NCBI RefSeq assembly: GCF_900107625.1
Contig: NZ_FNQK01000002.1
Location: 1-64,000, forward strand
DNA from: Bizionia paragorgiae
GTDB taxonomy: Bacteria; Bacteroidota; Bacteroidia; Flavobacteriales; Flavobacteriaceae
Direction of reading: 5' to 3'
Length of the DNA: 64,000 bases
A model generated the notes under the pieces. That model did not search any database. It saw only the letters and a list, made by a program, of their open reading frames with translations, and had not been told where the DNA came from. Position 1 is the stretch's first letter, and every line of letters begins with the position of its first letter. Of this stretch, positions 18,623-27,762 are shown in pieces. A program made the translations under genes and the position numbers.

Positions 18623-19768
18623 ATGAAATCACTATATATACTTGTTCTATTAACTTTGTTTACGGCATGCGGAAACAGTGATAATAAGACCATAGATAAA
18701 GCAGAACCAACAACGCACAACGATGAAATTAGCCTGTCGAAAGCACAATTTAAAAGTGAGAGCATGGTGTTAGGCCAGCTTACCGAACACACTTTTTATG
18801 AAACGGTAACGGTTAATGGGGTTATTGATGTGCCACCACAAAACAAGTCGCGCGTTACCACGCTAATGTCTGGCTATATTACCAAGACGCCTTTATTGGT
18901 TGGTGACAAAGTAAAAAAAGGACAACTTCTAGTAACCCTTGAGAACACAGAGTACATAGAGTTGCAACAAGAGTATTTGGAAGTTGCTGAACAGCTGAGC
19001 TATTTAAAAAACGAATTCACGCGTCAGAAAACATTATTCGATGAAAAAATAACATCTGAAAAAAACTATTTAAAGGCCGAAAGCACCTATAAGAGTAATC
19101 TTGCTTTTCACAACGGATTAGAGAAAAAACTGCGTATGTTAAACCTAAACCCGAAATCAGTTTTGGCAGGTAACATGTCTTCAACAATAAATATTTATGC
19201 CCCGATTACGGGCTACGTTTCAAAAGTAAACGTAAGTAATGGCGAATTTGTATCTGGTAGCGATGTGATATTAGAGCTTATAGACATTGACCACATTCAC
19301 TTGGAGCTTTCTGTTTTTGAGAAAGATATAATGAAATTAAAAAAAGGACAAACCATTGCGTTCACCATTCCTGAAGCTTCAGATGAGACCTTTAATGCCA
19401 CTGTGCATTTAGTAGGAACCACAATAGACCCTACAACCAGACGTGTTCAGGTTCACGCCCATATTGAAGAAGAGGAGACGCAGTTTATAGTCGGTATGTT
19501 TGCAGAAGCACAAATTCATATTTCCGAGGTTAAAAGTATGGCTTTACCTCAAGAGGCCGTTATCACCTTAGACGATGACCACTATGTATTGCTTTTAGAA
19601 GAAAATACGGCAGAAGGATATGTTTTTAAGAAAAAGGAGGTTAAGGTTGGCAAACAAACCGAGAACTTCATTGAACTATTAGACACCACAAACCTGGTTA
19701 ATAAACAGTTTATTACACAAGGCACCTCCATGCTTCTTAATGAAAGTGAAGGCGGCCACAGTCATTAA
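18623..19768 (+). CDS. czcB: Efflux RND periplasmic adaptor lipoprotein, CzcB family
   Basis: 381 aa. The lipoprotein signal ends at LFTAC (Cys16). A membrane-fusion-protein fold follows: first lipoyl half (SGYITKTPLLVGDKVKKGQLLVTLEN region, residues 75-110), a helical hairpin (about 112-165, LEVAEQLSYLKNEFTRQ), second lipoyl half (YAPITGYVSKVNVSNGEFV), then beta-barrel and membrane-proximal domains (VGTTIDPTTRRVQVHAHIEE; AVITLDDDHYVLLL). A C-terminal GGHSH and an N-terminal His could bind metal. It bridges the inner-membrane pump and the outer-membrane factor domain. Eleven bases separate it from czcA and 20 from the ATPase gene, indicating one operon. Confidence 0.93.
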   Translation: MKSLYILVLLTLFTACGNSDNKTIDKAEPTTHNDEISLSKAQFKSESMVLGQLTEHTFYETVTVNGVIDVPPQNKSRVTTLMSGYITKTPLLVGDKVKKGQLLVTLENTEYIELQQEYLEVAEQLSYLKNEFTRQKTLFDEKITSEKNYLKAESTYKSNLAFHNGLEKKLRMLNLNPKSVLAGNMSSTINIYAPITGYVSKVNVSNGEFVSGSDVILELIDIDHIHLELSVFEKDIMKLKKGQTIAFTIPEASDETFNATVHLVGTTIDPTTRRVQVHAHIEEEETQFIVGMFAEAQIHISEVKSMALPQEAVITLDDDHYVLLLEENTAEGYVFKKKEVKVGKQTENFIELLDTTNLVNKQFITQGTSMLLNESEGGHSH

Positions 19769-19788
19769 TAACTAACGAACACATTAAA

Positions 19789-21765
19789 ATGAGTAATCAC
19801 AATAACGACCCACATAGTCATAGTCATAATTTAATTTTCGGAAAAAACACAGAACTCTATTTCTCGATACTCTGTGGGGTATTTTTAATCGCTGGTTTTT
19901 TAATTAGCAAACTTACCGCCTTATCCAATTGGATACCGTTTATAAGCTATATAACAGCTTATTTCTTTGGCGGTTATTTTATTACCATCGAAGCGTATAA
20001 AAAAATTACTAAAGGCGGTTTTGATATTGATTTTTTAATGATTGCTGCTGCGGCAGGCGCTGCATATATTGACAGCTGGGCAGAAGGCGCGTTACTTTTG
20101 TTTTTGTTTAGTTTAGGCCATGCTTTAGAACATTACGCCATGAATAAAGCTAAAAAATCCATTGAAGCTTTAAGCGATTTATCGCCAAAAACAGCGCTGT
20201 TAAAACAAGGTAACACCTTAAAGGAAATCCCGATTGAAGACCTTAAAATCAATGATATTATTGTTGTTAGACCGCATACAAAAATTGCTGCCGATGGCGT
20301 AATAGTAACCGGAAACAGCAGTATAAACCAAGCTCCAATTACCGGAGAAAGCATGCCTGTAGATAAAACAGCTATTGCCTCAACAGAACACGTACCAGAA
20401 TTTAAAAACATAGATAAAAAACACATAGCGTTTACAGGAACTATTAATGGCGATAACTCTATCGAAATTCAAGTTTTAAAACTCAGTAAAGACTCTACTG
20501 TTGCACGATTAATTAATATGGTGAGTGCCGTCGAAACTCACAAATCACCAACACAACGCTTAACAAAAAAGTTTGAAAAATGGTATGTACCCATTGTAAT
20601 TATTGTCGTGACCTTGTTGTGTTTTGCTTATTTTATAATAGACGAATCGTTTAACGACAGCCTATACCGAGCCATAACAGTACTGGTAGCTGCAAGTCCG
20701 TGTGCACTAGCGATTTCCACACCAAGTGCGGTGCTTAGTGGCGTAGCAAGAGCAGCACAAAAAGGCGTTTTAATAAAAGGCGGAAAAGCTCTAGAAGATT
20801 TAGGTAGTATTACAACCATTGCCTTTGATAAAACAGGTACATTAACCGAAGGTAAGCCAAAACTTACCCATGTTATACCTTTAAACAATTTTGACGAAAA
20901 AGAATTTTTACAAATCGTTTTAGAAGTTGAAAGCTTAAGTAACCACTCTTTGGCGAAGGCTATCGCCAAAGATATTGAAGATCTCCATCATATAAATTTT
21001 AAAGGCCGCGCAGAAAATATTGAGGCCATTCAAGGAAAAGGGATAGTTGCTTTATATGACAAAGCTAAAGTAAGTATTGGAAACTTAAAACTAATGCAAG
21101 ATGATGGTATTACCGTCGAAGACACAGTCCTAGCGCAAATGGATAGTCTTTTACAAAACGGACATACAGCAATGCTTGTAGCCTTTAAAAATGAAGTTAT
21201 AGGCATTATTAGTGTTATGGATGTACCTAGAGAATCGGCTGCTAGCACACTTAAAAAGCTAACTTCTATTGGTATTAAACGCATGATTATGCTTACCGGA
21301 GACCATCAGAATGTTGGAGATTCGATTGCAAAACAAATTGGATTAACAGAAGCGAAAGGCGGTCTCTTACCAGAAGATAAAGTAACTGAAATTGAAAAGT
21401 TATTAGCGACTGACGGAAAAATAGCAATGGTGGGAGATGGTGTTAACGACGCTCCCGCTATGGCATTAAGCACGGTAAGTGTTGCTATGGGAGCTGCAGG
21501 AAGTGATGTAGCACTTGAAACAGCGGACGTCGCTCTAATGTCTGATAAGATTGAAAGACTTCCCTTTGTAATCGGATTAAGTAGAGCCTCGAAACGTATA
21601 ATTAAACAAAACCTATTTATCAGCTTAGGGGTGGTAATCATCCTTGTTCCTGTTACTATTTTAGGTCTTACCAATATCGGACTAGCTGTTTTATTTCATG
21701 AAGGATCAACCGTTGTTGTGGTAATAAATGCGCTGCGCTTGTTGGCTTACAAGGGTAATTTATAG
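19789..21765 (+). CDS. P1B-4-type heavy-metal translocating ATPase (Zn/Co/Cd-like)
   Basis: 658 aa. Motifs: actuator TGES (185-188); SPC in the ion-binding helix (303-305, AASPCALAIS) instead of CPC; phosphorylation loop DKTGTLTEG (Asp347); MLTGDHQNVGDSIAKQIG; GDGVNDAPAMA; and a last-helix motif HEGSTVVVVINALRLL. SPC plus HEGxT is the P1B-4 signature (CoaT/CtpD-like; Co, Zn, Cd or Fe). No HMA domain is present. Instead the N-terminus carries a short His tail (MSNHNNDPHSHSHN). The nucleotide-domain His-Pro motif reads NHSLAKAI, with Ser in place of Pro, which is unusual. It moves metal from cytoplasm to periplasm, where the RND system can take over. It is the last gene of the operon. Confidence 0.93.
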   Translation: MSNHNNDPHSHSHNLIFGKNTELYFSILCGVFLIAGFLISKLTALSNWIPFISYITAYFFGGYFITIEAYKKITKGGFDIDFLMIAAAAGAAYIDSWAEGALLLFLFSLGHALEHYAMNKAKKSIEALSDLSPKTALLKQGNTLKEIPIEDLKINDIIVVRPHTKIAADGVIVTGNSSINQAPITGESMPVDKTAIASTEHVPEFKNIDKKHIAFTGTINGDNSIEIQVLKLSKDSTVARLINMVSAVETHKSPTQRLTKKFEKWYVPIVIIVVTLLCFAYFIIDESFNDSLYRAITVLVAASPCALAISTPSAVLSGVARAAQKGVLIKGGKALEDLGSITTIAFDKTGTLTEGKPKLTHVIPLNNFDEKEFLQIVLEVESLSNHSLAKAIAKDIEDLHHINFKGRAENIEAIQGKGIVALYDKAKVSIGNLKLMQDDGITVEDTVLAQMDSLLQNGHTAMLVAFKNEVIGIISVMDVPRESAASTLKKLTSIGIKRMIMLTGDHQNVGDSIAKQIGLTEAKGGLLPEDKVTEIEKLLATDGKIAMVGDGVNDAPAMALSTVSVAMGAAGSDVALETADVALMSDKIERLPFVIGLSRASKRIIKQNLFISLGVVIILVPVTILGLTNIGLAVLFHEGSTVVVVINALRLLAYKGNL

Positions 21766-21872
21766 GTTTCATACTAGAGGAATTTAGTTTCTAAGAACTG
21801 CTTTCACTTTAGATTAAAACTTACATTAGAAGTACAAATGACAAGCTTCCTGTAGCATTTCAAACAAAAAAA

Positions 21873-21902
21873 ACACCCAAACTAAACAAATAGTTTGGGT
21901 GT
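21873..21902. terminator. Bidirectional intrinsic terminator between convergent genes
   Basis: An eleven-base inverted repeat, ACACCCAAACT / AGTTTGGGTGT, is flanked by an A-run on the left and a T-run on the right. It can stop both the metal operon (plus) and glyS (minus). Confidence 0.93.
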
Positions 21903-21928
21903 TTTTTTATTAATAATTATTCTTTTAA

Positions 21929-23470
21929 TTACATTTTTTTAAGCCATGTTTTAACATCCACTTCTTGTTTAATGATATCACGAAGATCTTCAATTTTAAC
22001 ACGTTTTTGCTCCATAGTGTCTCTATAACGAATCGTTACACTATTATCATTTAGCGTGTCGTGATCTACAGTAATACACAATGGTGTACCGTTGGCATCC
22101 TGGCGACGGTAACGTCTTCCTACAGCATCCTTTTCGTCGTATGCGATATTAAAATCCCATTTTAACTCGTCTACAATCTGCTGAGCAACTTCTGGTAAAC
22201 CGTCTTTTTTAACTAGTGGTAATACGGCAGCTTTAAAAGGCGCTAAAACAGCAGGTAGTTTTAAAACTGTACGCGTCGTATTATTCTCTAATTCCTCTTC
22301 TTGTAAGGCATTAGAAAAAACAGCTAAAAACATACGGTCTAAACCAATTGATGTTTCTAAAACGTAAGGTGTATAACTTGTATTCTCTTCATGATCGAAA
22401 TACTGTAATTTCTTTCCTGAGAATTCTTCATGTTGTTTTAAATCGAAATCAGTACGCGAGTGAATACCTTCTAATTCTTTAAATCCGAATGGGAACTTAA
22501 ATTCTATATCGGTAGCAGCATCGGCATAATGAGCTAATTTCTCATGATCGTGAAAACGGTAATTCTCTTCACCTAAACCAAGTGATTTATGCCATTTCAT
22601 ACGTGCGTCTTTCCAGTACTCAAACCATGTCTTTTGAGTTCCTGGTTTAATAAAGAATTGCATTTCCATTTGTTCAAACTCACGCATTCTAAAAATAAAC
22701 TGTCGTGCAACAATCTCATTTCTAAAGGCTTTTCCTGTTTGAGCGATTCCAAAAGGAATTTTCATACGTCCACTTTTCTGAACATTTAAAAAGTTCACAA
22801 AAATACCTTGAGCTGTTTCTGGTCGTAAATACAAATCCATTGCATGCTCGGCAGAAGCACCAAGTTTGGTTCCGAACATCAAGTTAAATTGCTTTACCTC
22901 GGTCCAATTTTTACTTCCCGTTAACGGATCGGCGATTTCTAATTCTTCGATTAATGCTTTTACATCGGCTAAATCTTCTTTTTCAAGAGATTTCCCCATA
23001 CGCTGCAAAATAGAATCGATTTTTTCTTGATATCCTACTACTCTTGGATTTGTAGAAACAAATTCTGCTTTATCAAAAGCCTCACCAAAGCGCTTGGCAG
23101 CCTTAGCAACTTCTTTATCAATTTTATTTTCAATTTTTGCGCAATAGTCTTCAATTAAAACATCGGCTCTATAACGCTTCTTAGAATCTTTGTTATCTAT
23201 TAAAGGGTCGTTAAACGCATCGACATGCCCAGAAGCTTTCCAAGTGGTAGGATGCATAAATATAGAGGCGTCTAAACCTACAATATTATCGTGCATTTGA
23301 ACCATTGCTCGCCACCAGTAGTCACGAATGTTTTTCTTTAACTCTACTCCGTTTTGTGCGTAATCATAAACAGCGCTCAGGCCGTCATAAATTTCACTAC
23401 TCTGAAATACGTAACCGTATTCTTTAGCGTGAGAGATTACTTTTTTAAATTTATCGTCTTGATTTGCCAT
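21929..23470 (-). CDS. glyS: Glycyl-tRNA synthetase (single-chain, alpha2 type)
   Basis: 513 aa from ATG 23470. A possible upstream start nine codons earlier would lie in the terminator of the preceding gene. Class II synthetase features: the N-terminal SHAKEYGYVFQSSEIYDGLS, motif-like RPETAQGIFVNF, FRNEIVARQFIFRMREFEQMEMQFF, ETSIGLDRMFLAVF, and an anticodon-binding domain (LPAVLAPFKAAVLPLVKKD, RRYRRQDANGTPLCITVD). It charges tRNA-Gly in the cytoplasm. The alpha2 form is the usual one in Bacteroidota, which lack the separate glyQ/glyS pair. A TATTTTTG -7-like sequence ends six bases before the ATG but overlaps the terminator, so promoter assignment is unsure. Confidence 0.96.
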   Translation of the reverse strand: MANQDDKFKKVISHAKEYGYVFQSSEIYDGLSAVYDYAQNGVELKKNIRDYWWRAMVQMHDNIVGLDASIFMHPTTWKASGHVDAFNDPLIDNKDSKKRYRADVLIEDYCAKIENKIDKEVAKAAKRFGEAFDKAEFVSTNPRVVGYQEKIDSILQRMGKSLEKEDLADVKALIEELEIADPLTGSKNWTEVKQFNLMFGTKLGASAEHAMDLYLRPETAQGIFVNFLNVQKSGRMKIPFGIAQTGKAFRNEIVARQFIFRMREFEQMEMQFFIKPGTQKTWFEYWKDARMKWHKSLGLGEENYRFHDHEKLAHYADAATDIEFKFPFGFKELEGIHSRTDFDLKQHEEFSGKKLQYFDHEENTSYTPYVLETSIGLDRMFLAVFSNALQEEELENNTTRTVLKLPAVLAPFKAAVLPLVKKDGLPEVAQQIVDELKWDFNIAYDEKDAVGRRYRRQDANGTPLCITVDHDTLNDNSVTIRYRDTMEQKRVKIEDLRDIIKQEVDVKTWLKKM

Positions 23471-23484
23471 AAGTACAAAAATAT

Positions 23485-23514
23485 AAAACCGCTCCAAACT
23501 AATGGAACGGTTTT
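23485..23514 (-). terminator. Intrinsic terminator after the coiled-coil membrane protein gene
   Basis: On the minus strand AAAACCGTTCC / GGAGCGGTTTT form an eleven-base stem (one G-T wobble) followed by a T-rich tract. It separates the coiled-coil gene from glyS. Confidence 0.8.
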
Positions 23515-23536
23515 GATAAAATTATAAGGGTTATTT

Positions 23537-24463
23537 TTATTTTAATTCTATGCTTGTGCTTCCTATAAGTTCGACGTCGTGAAAAACACTAACAAAATAA
23601 GTGCCTTTAACTAAATCTTTATCTTCATCGATGTCAATAAACGTTGAAACATCTAAGTTATTATTGCGATAATTTACAACTTCTTTCTGAGAATAAATTA
23701 ATGATTTCTCTTTAAAGCTTACCTCTGCTTTATTCGACACAATATTATTTTGTGGATCAAGCACTTGTATATAAATAACCTTATCTCCAGGCTCTGCAAA
23801 TTTATTAGCCACCATAGTAAAACTAATATGCAACTTTTTAGTTTTTGCTGCACGATTGGTACCTACTTTCCTTTTTCTAGTTACCCGCTTTAAACTTTCA
23901 GCATTCATATTTACAATAGCGATTCGCTTAGCTTCTTCCAACTGGCTTTTAAGCGTAACATTAGTTTTTTCTAATGTGTTATTTTCTGTTTTTAAAACTT
24001 TTGCTGTTGTACTCGTTTCTTGTAATTGCGTTTGTGTAAGCGCTAAACTCGTCTCTACTTTTTGATTCGTGTTTATTAACGAATCATTTTTTTTCTCTAA
24101 GCTTTTTACCAAAGCTCGAATGCTTTCATTCTCAGCCTTAAGCTTAATGAGTTGTGCTTTATATCTAGAAACTAATGCGATACTAGGCTCCAAGGTTTTC
24201 ACCGAGTCTAAAATACTACGTAACCGCTCCTTAGAGGCTTCCAATTGCGAGTTTAAAGTCCCGTTTTTGGTTTCTAAATCATCATACCGTCTAAGCATTT
24301 CCGATAATTCATTTTCTACAAGCTTATGTTCTTGTATTAGAAATGATTGCACTTGTTTTTGACTACTATAATTAACATAAGCAAAACCACTTAGCGCTAT
24401 TAAAGCTAGAACTAGTGAGCTCACAATTAATTTGTAATTAAAAAATTGCGGATTTACTACCAT
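23537..24463 (-). CDS. Membrane-anchored coiled-coil protein of unknown function
   Basis: 308 aa. A short cytoplasmic N-terminus and one transmembrane helix (about 12-30, LIVSSLVLALIALSGFAYV) are followed by a long periplasmic coiled coil (35-185, heptads rich in Leu, Glu, Lys and Asn), a basic linker (RKRKVGTNRAAKTKK) and a C-terminal beta domain (about 208-308, HISFTMVANKFAEPGDKVIY, YFVSVFHDVELIGS). No catalytic motif is visible. Homologues in Flavobacteriia are often loosely labelled chromosome partitioning proteins, which nothing in this sequence supports. It is divergent from comF. A candidate -7 element (CAAATTTA on plus, 24486-24493) lies 22 bp upstream. Confidence 0.8.
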   Translation of the reverse strand: MVVNPQFFNYKLIVSSLVLALIALSGFAYVNYSSQKQVQSFLIQEHKLVENELSEMLRRYDDLETKNGTLNSQLEASKERLRSILDSVKTLEPSIALVSRYKAQLIKLKAENESIRALVKSLEKKNDSLINTNQKVETSLALTQTQLQETSTTAKVLKTENNTLEKTNVTLKSQLEEAKRIAIVNMNAESLKRVTRKRKVGTNRAAKTKKLHISFTMVANKFAEPGDKVIYIQVLDPQNNIVSNKAEVSFKEKSLIYSQKEVVNYRNNNLDVSTFIDIDEDKDLVKGTYFVSVFHDVELIGSTSIELK

Positions 24464-24609
24464 AAAAAATTGCTATTAATACCAACAAATTTAAATATTC
24501 ACCTTGACAACTCACTTTATAATCGATGAAACGGTTAAAAACTTGTTAAATGAGTATGAAAATTGATTAAATTGTAAAATAATCCTTCATCCCTTTCAAA
24601 ATTGTATCT

Positions 24610-25287
24610 ATGCTCTCGTCTTTAATAAATTTAATTTTCCCCAAGGTATGCTATACTTGCACTATCATATTAAAAGACAATGAAGAACACCTCTGTACAC
24701 TATGTCGACATAAATTACCTGTCACCAATTTCCATAAAACAGACGACCCCACTGTAGAGAAAGTATTTTATGGCCGTGCAAAAGTGGAACGCGCCACGGC
24801 TTTACTGCGCTTTACTAAGAAAGGTATGGTTCAAAAGTTATTACACCAATTAAAATACAAAGGTCAAGAAGACATAGGTGTTTTCTTAGGGGAATGGTTG
24901 GGAGAAGAATTAAAACACATAGACCATTATAATACCGTAGACCTTATAATCCCTGTTCCTTTGCACAAACGTAAGAAACGACAACGTGGTTACAATCAAG
25001 TAGAGCGTTTTGGGCAACATTTAGCTCTAGCCTTGAATACAACTTACTGTGACGATGTCTTATTAAAAACAACCCATACGAGTTCTCAAGTGACTAAAAA
25101 TCGCTTTGCACGATGGAATGACAAAACAGAACTATTCACATTAGAAAACAGAGATAAACTCCATAATAAACACGTGCTATTGGTTGACGACATAATTACT
25201 ACTGGGGCAACGTTAGAAGCCTGTATTGTAGAGCTCAATAAAGCAAAAAATGTAAAGATAAGCATCGCAACGATGGCCATTGCCTAA
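24610..25287 (+). CDS. comF: ComF family phosphoribosyltransferase-like protein
   Basis: 225 aa. An N-terminal zinc-ribbon has four Cys (14, 17, 29, 32: CYTC and CTLC). The C-terminal type I phosphoribosyltransferase fold carries the PRPP-binding motif VLLVDDIITTGATLEAC and the family motifs LIIPVPLHKRKKRQRGYNQ and SQVTKNRFARW. ComF proteins are linked to DNA uptake during natural transformation in several bacteria. The biochemical activity is not established. The gene stands alone, divergent from the coiled-coil gene and 97 bp before the Ig-like lipoprotein gene. Confidence 0.93.
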   Translation: MLSSLINLIFPKVCYTCTIILKDNEEHLCTLCRHKLPVTNFHKTDDPTVEKVFYGRAKVERATALLRFTKKGMVQKLLHQLKYKGQEDIGVFLGEWLGEELKHIDHYNTVDLIIPVPLHKRKKRQRGYNQVERFGQHLALALNTTYCDDVLLKTTHTSSQVTKNRFARWNDKTELFTLENRDKLHNKHVLLVDDIITTGATLEACIVELNKAKNVKISIATMAIA

Positions 25288-25384
25288 CACTGTAAAACCG
25301 CATATTAACCACATCGAGAAATCGACCTGCTTTTTCGTTAGTAAATAAATAAGTTGTTACTTTGCTAAACATTAAAATTCTAGT

Positions 25385-26995
25385 ATGCAAACTCGTTTAT
25401 ATAACTTTCTTTTTATTGCCGTTATAGGCTTAATCATTGTTAGTTGCGCCAATCGTGGTTCGCCAAGTGGTGGTGAAATGGACATCACTCCCCCTAAAAT
25501 AGTAAAATCAATTCCAGAGAATTTTTCTACAAACTTCAAGAGTAAAGAGATAAAAATTTATTTTAATGAGTACATTAAGATAAAGAACTTATCAAAACAA
25601 CTAATTGTATCTCCTCCTATGGAGAACGCTCCAGAAATCACTCCTTTAGGTACTGCAAGCAAATACATCACCATAAAAATTCACGATACCTTAAAACCAA
25701 ACACAACCTACGCGTTTAATTTTGGAAATAGTATTGTTGATAATAACGAAGAAAACCCGTTTACCTATTACCGATATGTTTTGTCTACGGGAGACTATAT
25801 CGATTCGTTAACAGTAAAAGGAAGCATTAAAAACGCATTGGATTTTGAATCTGACACCTATGTTTCTGTGGCATTATATGAATATAATGACACGTATTCC
25901 GATTCGCTTATTTACAAAAGAACACCCGATTACGTCACCAATACTTTAGATAGCACAACTAATTTCACGATTGAAAACGTAAAAGCTGGAACCTACATGC
26001 TTCGTGCATTAAAAGATAAAAATAGCGACAATAAATTTCAACAAAAAACCGATAAAATCGCCTTTTACGAAACGCCAATCACAGTCCCTAACGACTCCGC
26101 GTTTTATAAATTGAATTTATTTTCTGAGGTTTCGCACTACAAAGCCAGTAAACCCAAATTAGTTTCTGGAGAAAAAATAGCTTTTGGTTTTGATGGTGAT
26201 TACAAGCACGCTAATATTACTTTACTCTCGCAAGCCCCAAACAGCTTTAAGGCACGCACTATGAAAGAAGAAGGTAAGGACACTATTAACTATTTCTACA
26301 GTCCGAAATTAGAAGTTGATTCTTTAATTTTTAAAGTAGCGAATAAAATGGTTGTCGACACCTTTACGGTTCGTATTAAAGACAATAAACGCGATTCTTT
26401 AGTAGTGACTCCTTTTCCCAAAAACGCAATAAAACCCAATGAGGATTTTACCTTATCGGCGAATATTCCGTTTAGCCGTTTTGATGAACAGAAAATGACG
26501 ATTCGCGATAAAGATTCGGTTGTTGTTCCGTACAAAGTTGCTTACGATAGCTTACAGAACACCTATCGATTTAACTTTGACAAAACAGAAGAAAACAAAT
26601 ACACTATTGAACTCTTACCAGAAGCCATTACGGATTTCTTTGAGAATAAAAACGATACTATAAAATACAGTTTACGCACGCTTGCTGCCAATAAATACGC
26701 GAATATTCGTGTCAATTTGTCGAATGCGGTTTACCCTATTATTCTTCAATTAACAAATAACAAAGGGGAAGTAAAAGCTGAAGCTTATGTTACCGAGCCT
26801 AAACCTGTAGATTTTGAATTTTTAGAGGCGAATACGTATTATTTACGCGCTATTTTTGACACGAATAAAAATGGTAAATACGATACTGGAAATTACTTAA
26901 AAGGCATTCAACCAGAACGTGTAAGCTATGCCGACAAAGTGGTTGAAGGCCGATCGGGATGGGATGAAATTGTCAACTTTACGTTATTAGACTAA
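25385..26995 (+). CDS. Ig-like (Big_5/SbsA-type) domain lipoprotein
   Basis: 536 aa. The lipoprotein signal ends IGLIIVSC (Cys near 21), followed by ANRGSPSGGEMDITPPKIV. An N-terminal Big_5-like domain (about 35-130) shows PPKIVKSIPEN, KEIKIYFNEYIKI and YAFNFGNSIVDN. The remainder is beta-rich with repeated FTIENVKAGTYMLRALKDKN and YYLRAIFDTNKNGKYD segments, the latter resembling Ca-binding DxNxNGxYD loops. It is widespread in Bacteroidota as an uncharacterised outer-membrane lipoprotein. Upstream, TTACTTTG (25357-25364) is a near-consensus -7 box. Its stop codon overlaps the convergent omega-amidase gene by 17 bp. Confidence 0.85.
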   Translation: MQTRLYNFLFIAVIGLIIVSCANRGSPSGGEMDITPPKIVKSIPENFSTNFKSKEIKIYFNEYIKIKNLSKQLIVSPPMENAPEITPLGTASKYITIKIHDTLKPNTTYAFNFGNSIVDNNEENPFTYYRYVLSTGDYIDSLTVKGSIKNALDFESDTYVSVALYEYNDTYSDSLIYKRTPDYVTNTLDSTTNFTIENVKAGTYMLRALKDKNSDNKFQQKTDKIAFYETPITVPNDSAFYKLNLFSEVSHYKASKPKLVSGEKIAFGFDGDYKHANITLLSQAPNSFKARTMKEEGKDTINYFYSPKLEVDSLIFKVANKMVVDTFTVRIKDNKRDSLVVTPFPKNAIKPNEDFTLSANIPFSRFDEQKMTIRDKDSVVVPYKVAYDSLQNTYRFNFDKTEENKYTIELLPEAITDFFENKNDTIKYSLRTLAANKYANIRVNLSNAVYPIILQLTNNKGEVKAEAYVTEPKPVDFEFLEANTYYLRAIFDTNKNGKYDTGNYLKGIQPERVSYADKVVEGRSGWDEIVNFTLLD

Positions 26996-27761
26996 ACCTA
27001 TCTTTATCATTTAAAAACCCTAGATGACGCCTGTTTTTTTCGATATGCGACTTGCTTAAAGTCACAATCTTAGTGGACGCTTCATGCGGTAATGATTGGG
27101 ATATTTTCTCACCTAGCACATTATAAACCGCCGTGTTACCAGAGTATTTAATATTTTTCTCGTCTAAGCCAATACGGTTTACCCCCACACAATAACTCAT
27201 ATTTTCTATGGCTCGTGCTTGTAATAAGGTATCCCATGCTTTGATTCTGACTTCCGGCCAATTGGCAACATAAATTAACAAATCATACTCTTGAGTATTT
27301 CTAGACCACACCGGAAACCGCAAATCATAACATACCAATGGGCAAATACGCCAATCTTTATAAGATACAATCAACTGTTTACTACCCTTAGAATAGGCTT
27401 TGTGTTCACCCGCCAATGTAAAGGCATGTCGTTTATTATAGCTGTCCACCGTTCCATTAGGATGCACAAAGACTAACCGATTGTAAAAGGTGTCATTTTC
27501 TTTTATCACTACACTCCCCGTAATAGCTGCTTCCTTTTCCTTAGCCCATGACTTTAACCACTGTATGGTTTTACCACTCATAGTCTCTGCCACGCGCTCT
27601 GGGTGCATGGTAAAACCAGAAGTAAACATTTCTGTCAACACAATAAGATCTACGGGTTCTGAAAGTGCTTTTATTTTTTTATCAAACAACAACCGGTTCT
27701 GTTCTGGGTTCTCCCAAACTAAATCCGATTGAATAGTTACTACTTTTAAACTATCAGGCAT
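26979..27761 (-). CDS. Omega-amidase / nitrilase-superfamily hydrolase, YafV-like
   Basis: 260 aa, family length. The catalytic triad is visible as Glu44 (LTEMFTSGF), Lys110 (YNKRHAFTLAGE) and Cys144 (PLVCYDLRFPVWSR). The FTLAGEH and WPEVRIKAWDTLLQARAIEN segments match YafV/NIT2-type omega-amidases. The enzyme probably hydrolyses 2-oxoglutaramate or 2-oxosuccinamate, repairing by-products of glutamine or asparagine transamination in the cytoplasm. It starts 1 bp after the stop of the Lys-rich protein gene, so the two are co-transcribed. The 3' end overlaps the opposite-strand Ig-like gene by 17 bp. Confidence 0.92.
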   Translation of the reverse strand: MPDSLKVVTIQSDLVWENPEQNRLLFDKKIKALSEPVDLIVLTEMFTSGFTMHPERVAETMSGKTIQWLKSWAKEKEAAITGSVVIKENDTFYNRLVFVHPNGTVDSYNKRHAFTLAGEHKAYSKGSKQLIVSYKDWRICPLVCYDLRFPVWSRNTQEYDLLIYVANWPEVRIKAWDTLLQARAIENMSYCVGVNRIGLDEKNIKYSGNTAVYNVLGEKISQSLPHEASTKIVTLSKSHIEKNRRHLGFLNDKDRFSLIT

Positions 27762-27762
27762 T

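Noticed and set aside
20133-21674. Several minus-strand open frames inside the ATPase gene
   Set aside because: They are antisense to a well-supported gene, with no domain or start context of their own.
23537-24463. Chromosome-partitioning (ParA) annotation for the coiled-coil protein
   Set aside because: No Walker motif; it is a membrane-anchored coiled coil with a beta domain.
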